A stretch of DNA of 64,000 bases from Symbiodinium natans (Eukaryota; Sar; Dinophyceae; Suessiales; Symbiodiniaceae): positions 900,001 through 964,000 of the forward strand of contig CAJNDS010000136.1 of assembly GCA_905221605.1 (NCBI GenBank), written 5' to 3'. This document shows positions 54,490-64,000 of this stretch, piece after piece. Made by a program: the position numbers and the translations under genes. Below the pieces are notes generated by a model that was given only the letters and a program-made list of their open reading frames with translations, made no database searches and had not been told where the DNA came from. Position 1 is the first letter of the stretch. Every line of letters starts with the position of its first letter.

Positions 54490-54865
54490 GGGGCTGGGGC
54501 ATCCTCCTCCCCCCAATACTAAACCACGAGCCCGGGCCTCCCCCCAATACTAAATCACGAGCCCGGGCCTCCATACTAAATTACGAGCCCGGGCCTTCCC
54601 GCAATACTAAATCACGAGCCCGGGCCTCCCCCCAATACTAAATCACGAGCCCGGGCTAAATCACGAGCCCGGGCCTCCAAATTACGAGGCCGGGCCTCCC
54701 CCCAATACTAAATCACGAGCCCGGGCCTCCCCCCAATACTAAATCACGAGCCCGGGCCTCCCGCAATACTAAATCACGAGCCCGGGCCTCCCCCCAATAC
54801 TAATTTACGAGCCCGGGCCTCCTCCCAATACTAAATCACGAGCCCTCCCCCCCCCAATACTAGGG
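54490..54865 (-). repeat. 31-32-bp repeat array, right arm of the inverted repeat
   Basis: Inverted copy of 52400-52665. The unit order mirrors the left arm, including the odd GTGGTTTAG unit and the short GGGCTAAATC unit. Confidence 0.93.
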
Positions 54866-54869
54866 CACA

Positions 54870-57225
54870 GTTTTTGCTCCAAAAAGTGACATCGCAAGCC
54901 CTGGTCCCTAAGATTTTGAGCTCATTTCTTGCCCCAAAGAGTAACATCGCAAGCCCTGGTCCCTAAGATTTTGGGCTCATTTCTTGCCCCAAAGAGTAAC
55001 ATCGCAAGCCCTGGTCCCTATTATTTGGGGCCCCGTTTTTGCTCCAAAGAGTCAAATCGCAAGCCCTGGTCCCTAAGATTTTGGACTCAGTTTTTTGCTC
55101 CAAAGCAAGCCCTGGCCCTTAAGATTTTGGGCTCATTTCTTGCTCCGAAGAGTCAAATCGCAAGCCCTGGTCCCGAAGATTTCGGGTTCAATTTTTGCTC
55201 CACAGAGTCAAACCGCAAGCCCTGGTCCCTAGGATTTGGGGCACAGTTTTTTGCTCCAAAGGGTCAAATCGCAAGCCCTGCTCCCTAAGATTTTGGGCTC
55301 ATTTCTTGCCCAAAAGAGTGACATCGCAAGCCCTGGTCCCTAAGATCTTGGGCCCAGTTGCTCCAAAGAGTCAAATCGCAAGCCCTGGTCCCTAAGATTT
55401 TGGGCCCAGTTTTTGCTCCAAAGGGTCAAATCGCAAGCCCTGGTCCCTAAGATTTTGGGTTCAATCTTTGCTCCAAAGAGTAACATCGCAAGCCCTGGTC
55501 CCTAAGATTTGGGGCCCAGTTTTTGCTCCGAAGAGTCAAATCGCAAGCCCTGGTCCCTAAGATTTGGGGCCCAGTTTTTGCTCCGAAGAGTCAAATCGCA
55601 AGCCCTGGTCCCTAAGATTTTGGGTTCAATTTTTGCTCCAAAGAGTCAAATCGCAAGCCCTGGTCCCTAAGATTTGGGGCCCAGTTTTTGCTCCAAAGAG
55701 TGACATCGCAAGTCCTGGCCCCTAAGATTTTGGGTTCAATTTTTGCTCCAAAGAGTGACATCGCAAGCCCTGGTCCTTAAGATTTTGGGTTCGTTTTTTG
55801 CTCCAAAGAGTGACATCGCAAGCCCTGGTCCCTAAGATTTTGGGCCCAGTTTTTGCTCCAAAGAGTCAAATCGCAAGCCCTGGTCCCTAAGATTTTGGGC
55901 CCAGTTTTTGCTCCAAAGAGTGACATCGCAAGTCCTGGTCCCTAAGATTTTGGGTTCAATTTTTGCTCCAAAGAGTGACATCGCAAGCCCTGGTCCTTAA
56001 GATTTTGGGTTCGTTTTTTGCTCCAAAGAGTGACATCGCAAGCCCTAAGATTTGGGGCCCAGTTTTTGCTCCAAAGAGTCAAATCGCAAGCCCTGGTCCC
56101 TAAGATTTTGGGTTCATTTTTTGCTCCAAAGAGTGACATCGCAAGCCCTGGTCCCTAAGATCTTGGGCCCAGTTTTTGCTCCAAAGAGTCAAATCGCAAG
56201 CCCTGGTCCCTAAGATTTTGGGTTCAATTTTTGCTCCAAAGAGTCAAATCGCAGGCCCTGGTCCCTAAGATTTTGCATTCATTGTTGCTCCAAAGAGTGA
56301 CATCGCAAGCCCTGGTCCCTAAGATCTTGGGCCCAGTTTTTGCTCCGAAGAGTCAAATCGCAAGCCCTGGTCCCTAAGATTTTGGGTTCAATTTTTGCTC
56401 CAAAGAGTCAAATCGCAAGCCCTGGTCCCTAAGATTTGGGGCCCAGTTTTTGCTCCAAAGAGTCAAATCGCAAGCCCTGGTCCCTAAGATTTTGGGTTCA
56501 TTTTTTGCTCCAAAGAGTGACATCGCAAGCCCTTGTCCCTAAGATTTTGGGCCCAGTTTTTGCTCCAAAGAGTCAAATCGCAAGCCCTGGTCCCTAAGAC
56601 TTTGGGTTCAATTTTGCTCCAAAGAGTGACATCGCAAGCCCTGGTCCCTAAGATTTGGGGCCCAGTTTTTGCTCCAAAGAGTCAAATCGCAAACCCTGCT
56701 CCCTAAGATTTTGGGCACAGTTTTTGCTCCAAAGAGTCAAATCGCAAGCCCTGGTCCCTAAGACTTTGGGTTCAATTTTGCTCCAAAGAGTGACATCGCA
56801 AGCCCTGGTCCCTAAGATTTGGGGGCCAGTTTTTGCGCCAAAGAGTAAAATCGCAAGCCCTGGTCCCTTAGATTTTTGGGTCGATTTTTGCTCCAAAGAG
56901 TCAAATCGCAAGCCCTGGTCCCTAAGTTGTCGGGGTCGATTTGTGCTCCACAGAGTCAAATCGCAAGCCCTGGTCCCTAAGATTTCGAGGTCGATTTGTG
57001 CTCCACGGAGTCAAATTGCAAGCCCTGGTCCCTAAGATTTTGGGCCCAGTATTTGCTCCAAAAGGTGAAATCGCAAGCCCCGGTCTTTAAGATTTTGGGC
57101 TCATTTCTTGCTCCAAAGAGTAACATCGCAAGCCCTGGTCCCTAAGATTTTGGAATCGATTTTTGCTCCAAAGAGTGAGATCGCAAGCCCTGGTCCTAAA
57201 ATGTTGGGCTCAATTTTTGCTTTTC
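54870..57225 (+). repeat. 55-bp satellite, about 42 copies
   Basis: Unit: TTTTTGCTCCAAAGAGT, then GACATC or CAAATC, GCAAGCCCTGGTCCCTAAGA, then TTTTGGG with CCCAG or TTCAA. Variants at these two sites are mixed along the array. Short frames here are artefacts. Confidence 0.96.
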
Positions 57226-57238
57226 CCTTCTCTTCTGC

Positions 57239-59700
57239 TGATAAAACACAAGAAAGGAACTCATATGATAAAGCAGTGGAAAGGTAAGCAGAGGGTGACT
57301 CCTTGCGCGTGAGCCTTTCCATAATACTCCATCATATTCATCCTCTCGGCCTATCTCTTCTGTTCCTTTCCTTACTCTTCTCCTTCTCATAGTTCTTCCT
57401 TTTTGTTTTTCTCATTTCGAAAAGAAAGAGGGAAGGGAGAAACAAGGGAGAGAGAATAGATAAAGAAGAGTGCCATCTTCTCTGCGCCTTGTTTTGTCTC
57501 TCCCTCTTCTCTATTCATCTGTCTTCTATTCTCTTCCTTGCTCTTCCCATTAAATATGCAATCCTTGGTATCTCTCCTCTCTCCTTCTCTCTTCCTCCAA
57601 CAGATGTGCTTTTGGATCGTTTTCTGCATCTTCAAGCGAGAAAAAAGGACACAGACTGCGATTAAAAGGGACGCCCATGTTGGATTGGCAGCAAGCCCAG
57701 CTGATGCTCATGATTCTCTCTCTTTCCCTACACATGGGCGATGGAACGGGTGTCCTTTTCAATCGTTTTCTGCATCTTCAAGAGAAACAGGGACACCCCA
57801 CAAGAAGGAAAAGCAACATAAGAGATAGGGAGGGAAATTGACCCTTTCCTCTCTTCTTATCTGCTATTTTTCTTATTCGCTTCAAAAAGCAACATAAGGG
57901 AAAGGGGATTTCCTGAAGAGGAGAGAGGGAACCTATCTGTGAAAAGCAAGAATGGTTTTTTCTAGTTCGAAAGGGAATAGGGAGAGACAAGGGAGAGATG
58001 ATATGTACAGCTTTGCGCCTTATTTTGTGATTCCGTCTCCTTGCTTCCTGTCTCTTCTATTCCTTGCAGCACGCTTCGGGAAACATAGCATCCTTGTTAT
58101 CTTTCCTCTCTCACTTCCCTTTCCCTTCTCTTCTTCCGCTTCCTTTTAACTGATAAAACACAAGAAAGGAACTCATATGATAAAGCAGTGAAAAGGTAAG
58201 CAGAGGGTGACTCCTTGCGCGTGAGCCTTTCCATAATACTCCATCATATTCATCCTCTCGGCCTATCTCTTCTGTTCCTTTCCTTACTCTTCTCCTTCTC
58301 ATAGTTCTTCCTTTTTGTTTTTCTCATTTCGAAAAGAAAGAGGGAAGGGAGAAACAAGGGAGAGAGAATAGATAAAGAAGAGCGCCATCTTCTCTATTCA
58401 TCTGTCTTCTATTCTCTTCCTTGCTCTTCCCATTAAATATGCAATCCTTGGTATCTCTCCTCTCTCCTTCTCTCTTCCTCCAACAGATGTGCTTTTGGAT
58501 CGTTTTCTGCATCTTCAAGCGAGAAAAAAGGACACAGAATGCGATTAAAAGGGACGCCCATGTTGGATTGGCAGCAAGCCCAGCTGATGCTCATGATTCT
58601 CTCTCTTTTTCCCTACATATGGGCGATGGAACGGGTGTCCTTTTCAATCGTTTTCTGCATCTTCAAGAGAAAAAGGGACACCCCACAAGAAGGAAAAGTA
58701 ACATAAGAGATAGGGAGGGAAATTGAAGAACTCCTCATTGTACTTGGTCATTCCCTTTCCTCTCTTCTTATCTGCCCATTTTCTGTGCGCCTTGTTTTGT
58801 CTCCCCCTCTTCTCCCATCATCTCTCTTCTGGTCTTTTCTTTGCTCTTCCCATTAAAAATGCAACCCTTTTTATGTCTCCTCTCTCCTTCTCTCTCCCTC
58901 CTCTTCTCCTGTTCCCTTCTAAACGACAAAAACGCAAGAAAGGAAGAATAAGAGGGGAATGGAGGCCCTGTTCCTTTTCCTCTTTCAATGGATGGGGGAA
59001 GTGGGCGGAGTTGGCCCCTTGCCCGTACACCCTCCCCATGCTTCAGCAAACCCCTCCTCTCGCCCTATCGCCTCTGTTTTTTTTCCTTGTGCCCAAACGG
59101 AAAACGAAAACGGGTTCCTTTATATGTTCATTGTCCTTCCTTTTGTTTTTTTATTTCACAGGGAAAAGAACCAGAGAAGAGGAAGATAAGAACGAGAGGT
59201 GAGATGAAAACGGCACCATCTTCTCTTTGCCTTATTTTTGCACCTCCCTCTCCTGTCTTAATTTCTCTTCCACTCTTTTTTTCCATTGCTCTTCCCATAA
59301 TATTGCATTCCTTTTGATAACTCACAGGAAATTAAAATGGCCTCCTTGTTGTCTCTCCTCTCTCACTTCCCTTTCCCTTCTCTCCTTCTGTTTCCTTTTA
59401 ATTTTAACTGATAAAACACAAGAAAGGAGCTTGTAAAATCAAGCAGTGGAAGGGTAAGCAGAAGGTGACTCCTTGTGCGTGGACCTTTGCCGTACTTCAC
59501 CATACCCCTCTTTTCGGCCTATCTCTTCGGCTCTTTTCCTAACCCTTCTTCTTTTCATCTTTCTTTTTGTTTTTCTCATTTCGAAAAGACAGAGGGAACG
59601 GAGAGATAAGGGAGAGAGGATAGATAAAGAAGAGTACCATCTTCTTTGCGCCTTGTTTTATCTCTCTTCTATTCTTTTCTTGGCTCTTCCCATGAAAATC
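57239..59700 (+). repeat. CT-rich block with large tandem duplication
   Basis: A segment of about 590 bp from 57239 is nearly identical to one from 58151 (offset 912). A more diverged copy of its start (TGATAAAACACAAGAAAGGA) begins at 59409. Between copies are shorter related pieces (about 57840-57960, 58740-59050). Strand-biased CT/GA composition, no convincing gene. Confidence 0.85.
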
Positions 59701-59896
59701 GTGTTCCTCTTATCTTTCCCTCCTTCTCTCCCTTCTCTTCTCCTCACGAGAGCCTTCGACTTTAGGATTGAGGAGAAAAAGAGAAGAGAAAAGAGGAACT
59801 ACCTGGTTCTTGTTCCTGAGGCCTCCATAGTACGACTGACGTGACAGCAGCGTACCCTCGTGGAAACGTGTATGGCTATAAGAAAACCCGAGTCCC

Positions 59897-60016
59897 AGCT
59901 TCCAAACAGACCCTATTTAAGCCACCCACGGGGGGGGGGGGGGTTAGGTTCCATTTGTTAACCCCTTTAAGCAAGAAAGGGCACCCTTTGAAATCCCAGG
60001 TTACTGGCCAGCCCAG
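59897..60016 (+). mobile_element. Hybrid foldback with family A right half
   Basis: GCTTCCAAACAGACCCTATT, a G-run, then AACCCCTTTAAGCAAGAAAG, then GGCACCCTTT and GTTACTGGCCAGCCCAG, as in the element at 18986. Confidence 0.55.
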
Positions 60017-60302
60017 AAAAGGGTTGATTTCAGGTTAGGACTCATCACTTAGGGCAATCGGCTTAAGTGCTTCAAGTCGTGGAAGAGTCGACGACGAGGT
60101 TTGCCTAAGAAGGGCTCTAGCAACACAGGACAACCCACAGAGATATCGTAAACCTAGGATGCCCCGTAGGACCCTTATTCTTCTTCCCATTCTTATCGTT
60201 ATTATCATCATGAATCCCTTAGCAACCAACCCCTTTGAGCAAAGAAGGGGGCACTTCTCATGTATCCCTGAACCCTAGACTACCCTAAGCACCCAGGTTC
60301 AC

Positions 60303-60555
60303 AGATCTCCACCGGTCCATGAGCAAGCTGGAAGGCCTTCCTGGTTTCCAGATCGCTTGCAGCGTAGGGGTTCAGGTTGGGCAGGATGTGAGTGCTGCAC
60401 TCGTCTCAGTTCTGGGTGCTCCCACCGCTTCACCTCCACCGGTTGTGTGGCACTTCAACTCCAAACCTACTCACGGCAAGCCAGCGCCCACCGCACACCA
60501 GAACCCTTTCCCCCAATCCGGCTCCTGTTCGAGAGGCAGATACTGCCAGCAGTAG
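60303..60555 (+). other. Possible exon, unknown protein
   Basis: After GCACCCAG: FTDLHRSMSKLEGLPGFQIA and on through VGQDVSAALVSVLGA. Open to TAG at 60553. A degenerate family A element (ATGCCCCGTAGGACCC ... AAGGGGGCACTTCTC) lies just upstream at 60157-60260. Confidence 0.35.
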
Positions 60556-60669
60556 CTCACGAGACTGAGTGGCTGACACCCTAAATTACCCCAAGCCCTC
60601 AACCCTACATAAATCCCAAGAAGGCGCCCAGAAGGTGCTGGTGACGAAGACCCTGCCAGAGGCACCTCC

Positions 60670-60880
60670 AGGGTTTAGGGTTTTGGGGCTTATAGGGCTT
60701 AGAAGGTTACAGGGTTTCATACAGGGTTCAAGGGTTATAATTATACGGATTATAGGGTTTATAGGGTTATAACGTTTATAGGGTTGATAGGGTTTATGTG
60801 GTTTGCAGGGTTTTCTATGGTTTACAGATTTAAAGGTTTTAGGTTTTTTGTTCGGGTTCATAGGGTTTAGGGGGTGGGGT
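60670..60880 (+). repeat. Degenerate TTTATAGGG-like repeats
   Basis: Loose GGGTTTATAGGGTT units with many substitutions; the first telomere-like sequence after the satellite block. Confidence 0.75.
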
Positions 60881-60969
60881 CAGTGGGGTTTTGGGGGTTT
60901 ACGACTTGGGTTTCATGTTGCACCCTCCCTAGCCTCATAGTTGTTTGGCAATTTTTCCCCAGCTTCCAT

Positions 60970-61035
60970 ATTTTTTTTTTCGGGGGGGGGGGGAGGGGGG
61001 AGAGAGGGTGTTGAGGGGGAGGGGGGGGGTAGGGG
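60970..61035. repeat. T-run and G-runs
   Basis: Homopolymer-rich; likely prone to sequencing error. Confidence 0.85.
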
Positions 61036-61648
61036 TATTCGACAAGATCCTTCTTAAGGACAAGTTGCTTTTTTCTTTCCCGCGCGTCGCGAGAAAGTTC
61101 GGGCGGCACCCTTCAGAATCAATTGCCGGGCCCCTCCCAAGGAACCCGGGAGGGGGAGGGGTTGAGCGCGTGCAGTGTTGCCTCTTGTTGTTGTTGGTGG
61201 TGCAGCTCATAGAACTGGAAGGGTTGCGGTTTAGGGCTTCGAGTCTAACCCTAAACCCTAAACCCTATTCCGTACTCTCTGCAGGTGCAATCTTCCTTAG
61301 CGGCCGCTTTGGGAAAGGAAAGGGCGGAGCAGCAGGACTTGTAGGGTTCTTAAGGGAGGGGGTTCAAGCGGGCTATGTAACCCAAGGTTCCTAAATACTC
61401 CTCAGTACTCCCTAAGCGACCCCCCCCCCCCTCAGAACGCTGTAAAGGGACGTTGGGATGCCGACTGGTGCTTTCCGACTCAAGCTACTGGGAGCGCCCG
61501 TTGGCAGATGGCCTTGGCCGGAAAAAGCCCTAAACCCGACTTAAAACCCACAAGCTACTCGTTTGTAGGTTGCCTAAGGATTCTGTAAGCGATGTTGTTA
61601 TAATAGCCTACCAAAGTGTAGGCTTGGTTGTAAGGTAAACCCTAAACC

Positions 61649-61939
61649 GTTATCTATGCAACCTACCGCTGCGGTGTTGAGAGATCAGAGTGCATTGACT
61701 ACTACTTGCTTAAGAACCCCCCCAAAATTATATATATATATATATAACTATATAACTATAGTATAACTATTCTCCCCAGGGCGATATAGGGATTAATAAT
61801 ATGTTTTAGTTTTTTGGGGGTTCTTAAGCAAGTAGCAGTTGAGTTTGCAAAGCTCGAAGCCTCAGCCAGACCCGGTCTGCAGGACAGGCTTCACCAAGTA
61901 GCACGGCTCTACAGCAAGAAGGCCCGAAGCAGATTCCAG
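61649..61939 (+). CDS. Coding segment interrupted by a family C element
   Basis: Left part: VIYATYRCGVERSECI. Removing the element with one TTGA copy joins it in frame to EFAKLEASARPGLQDRLHQ, then VARLYSKKARSRFQ. A helix-rich, basic protein piece; family unknown. The join would need a non-G donor (TT), so either the splice site differs or this is a broken gene. Confidence 0.4.
61699..61838 (+). mobile_element. Family C element, target copy TTGA
   Basis: CTACTACTTGCTTAAGAAC at the left and its complement with one mismatch at the right, flanked by TTGA on both sides (61695-61698, 61839-61842). 140 bp, with an AT tract inside. Among the best preserved copies in the window. Confidence 0.92.
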
Positions 61940-61952
61940 TTTAGGGCTGTGT

Positions 61953-62015
61953 TAAACCCTAAACCCTAAACCCTAAACCCTAAACCCTAAACCCTAAACC
62001 CTAAACCCTAAACCA
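61953..62015 (-). repeat. CCCTAAA array
   Basis: Nine perfect units. Confidence 0.95.
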
Positions 62016-62442
62016 CTCTTCCAACCCGGAAAAACGGACCATGAGTTGAAAGTAAACCTGAATGAGGGTTTAGGGTTCAGGATTTAGGGTTTAGGTTTTA
62101 GGATTTTGGATTTAAGGTTCAGGGGTTAGAGTTCATGGTTTAGGGACCACATCCTTCAATCTGAATGTTGTCAGAGTCAAGCACCTTCCGCATGGCATGT
62201 GCACTGGGCGCGCAGGCGTGGATGTGTCCACACTGCACACAAACACAACGACATGTCTGCCGGGAGTCATATCACAAAAAGGTCCTTCCTCCATGTGAAT
62301 GCGTCGTTGCTGGAGAGCACTTGGCACGAAATCACCCATCACCATGTATGATACGTTTCAGCTGTCGTTGTCACATAAGCGAGCTGTGTGAACCTGTGCT
62401 CGTGTGAACCTGTGCAGAATGAGGTTGTGAAACTTCACTTCT

Positions 62443-62558
62443 ACCCAGATCTTCCAAAACCCCTTGGTTAAGGAATACTCCGCAATTCAGAATAGGGATC
62501 CTTAATATGTATTAGGGTACATTCCTGATTTAAGGGGTTTCGGAAGATCTGGGTACAC
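62443..62558. mobile_element. Family O foldback element
   Basis: TACCCAGATCTTCCAAAACC ... GGTTTCGGAAGATCTGGGTA, about 20-base inverted ends with one mismatch. Confidence 0.75.
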
Positions 62559-63726
62559 GTCCGCTATTCGATCAGTAGGCGGACCCGCAAATATCCGTGG
62601 CGAGAACCAGGCACTTGTTTACCGCAGCCGGTCGACCGACCTAGCTGGTAAGTTGAAACCCTTGTGTACCTGTATAATAACTCCAGGGCCCGCACTTCAG
62701 AACCCTTTAGGAAAGGTAAGGGACCATAACAAGGGCCCTAAACCCGAAAACCTTGCCCCAAAAAACACAGCCTGACAGGTCGAGAACGCGTTGAGCTTGC
62801 ATCCTGGCCAGCATCAACGTATGCCCCCCCCCCCCCCCCCCTAACCCCTAAACCCCAAACCCTAAACCCGAAACTCTAACCCTCAACCCTCAATCCTATA
62901 CCTTAAAACCCTAAAACCCAAACCCCTAAACCTTAAAATTGGGGTCACATACCCTGCTACACTCCTATACTGCTTTTTAGGGCTCACGAGCCATAAACCC
63001 TCCTGGGATTCATCTGGTCCCTCGTAGGCACAAAATTCACACACATATTGTAATATGTGTAACTGTATGTACATAATTCAGCATTATACTTCAGAACCCT
63101 TTAGAAAGGTTAGGCATCAAGGGACCCTAGTTATGTGTAGCTGTGAGTGCATGATGAGACACTATCCCTCGGCAAGTGCATGCCGTAACATCCAAGGGGC
63201 GAAAGTTCCATGCAGTGTCCCGGCGGCACCATCTTACTGTCACCACCCGTTGCGGGTTCCCTAACTTAGTGTTCTGTTTTGGGTACCCTCCAAAGTACTT
63301 ATGGTCCGGTATATTGGGGTAGCCAAAGCAGACACAATTGCAACAACGCACCTCATCATGTCTTTAGAAGCGGTGAACAGACAGCCACCACCCCTAACTC
63401 CGAACAGGTTTAGGCATGTTCGTGGATGGTTCCACGCGCAGGTCTTGGACGCACAAGGGTCTGCGATGGGTTGGCACCGCTCCATTTGCATGCGGCATGA
63501 TCTGATATTCTACGACCCTAAACCCTAAAAACCCTACACCCTACTTATAAGCCCTAAGCCTAAACCCTGAGCCTCAGCCCTGATCCCTACAAACCTTGCA
63601 AACCCTCCCTGAACCCGTGCTCCACAAGCCCTATGGAGATGCAAATCGGAATGACATCTGAGAGGAGGCGGCCGAAGAGGGGAGCGAGACCAGGATGGGC
63701 CCCTAGGCCCTCTAGGTAACCCTAAA

Positions 63727-63860
63727 CTACGAATTGCTTAAGAACCCCCCCCCCCCAAAAAAAAAAAACACAAATATATATATATATATATAAACCTAAA
63801 AAAACTCTTATAAGGGTAATGTAGGTTTTTACTATTTTGGGGTTCTTGAGCAAAGAGTAG
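63727..63860 (+). mobile_element. Family C element, target copy TAAA
   Basis: CTACGAATTGCTTAAGAACC ... GGGGTTCTTGAGCAAAGAG, then TAG, flanked by TAAA on both sides (63723-63726, 63861-63864). Poly-C, poly-A and an AT tract inside. Confidence 0.88.
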
Positions 63861-64000
63861 TAAACTCGAAACCCCTAAGGGTTCATGATGGAAATTCGAG
63901 GGCCAGAGAGCCCATCCTAGGAAGAGCTGGGATGCCCCCAATAGTGCCCGGATTCCCTTTGTCCCCTTGACCCTAAACCCTAAACCTTAAACCTTAAACC

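Noticed and set aside
54929-57035. Frames of 60-126 codons across the 55-bp satellite
   Set aside because: The unit is repeated DNA with a length that is not a multiple of three; the frames arise by chance in tandem copies.
57385-59844. Several plus and minus frames in the CT-rich duplicated block
   Set aside because: Low-complexity serine/leucine/phenylalanine or arginine/glutamate content on opposite strands, no motifs, and the frame is not preserved between the duplicated copies.
1-64000. tRNA, rRNA, CRISPR or retrotransposon polymerase genes
   Set aside because: None was recognised by reading; only a single weak RNase H-like motif (10140-10254, minus) was seen.

Overview
The window looks like a nuclear segment of an alveolate alga, most likely a dinoflagellate. 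Three things suggest this: TTTAGGG (plant/algal type) repeat arrays scattered on both strands; small GC-rich exons on the + strand separated by short introns that start with GT, GC or GA and end AG before a G, which is the relaxed dinoflagellate rule; and no compact gene order or bacterial features. Species is not claimed, and a chromerid cannot be fully excluded from sequence alone.

The one gene I can rebuild completely is an oxidosqualene cyclase (sterol pathway) at 10482-16084: 17 exons and 16 introns joining into a continuous 788-residue reading frame with five QW-type motifs and the catalytic aspartate. All 16 introns fit one rule. The intron is a 4-base target copy starting with G, followed by an element that usually begins CT and ends AG, followed by the second target copy, which opens the next exon. 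In 8 introns the copies are identical, in 7 they differ by one base, and in one they do not match. The introns therefore look like introners (intron-making transposable elements) whose donor site comes from the duplicated target and whose acceptor is the element's own AG end.

The same rule links other exons: a multi-pass membrane protein (1513-2538), a membrane protein with a helical tail (about 20966-22938), a short C-terminal piece (24264-24562), and a coiled-coil protein (exons at 43639-44067 and 46977-48921, with more coiled-coil islands from 33 to 50 kb). Copies of the same elements lie outside coding sequence, where their target copies need not start with G.

Layout: 0-10 kb, membrane-protein exons, unassigned exon-like islands, introners and telomere-like arrays; 10.5-16.1 kb, the cyclase; 16.1-18 kb, its 3' flank and a TTTTAGGG array; 18.5-24.6 kb, further exons; 24.6-33 kb, mostly repeats with one cysteine-rich exon near 27.9 kb; 33-51 kb, coiled-coil exons among arrays and elements; 51-60 kb, a satellite block with no telomere-like repeats (9-bp AT-rich arrays, a large inverted repeat around a hairpin array, a 55-bp satellite, duplicated CT-rich units); 60-64 kb, a return to arrays, elements and possible exons. 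I saw no rRNA, tRNA, CRISPR or organelle sequence.
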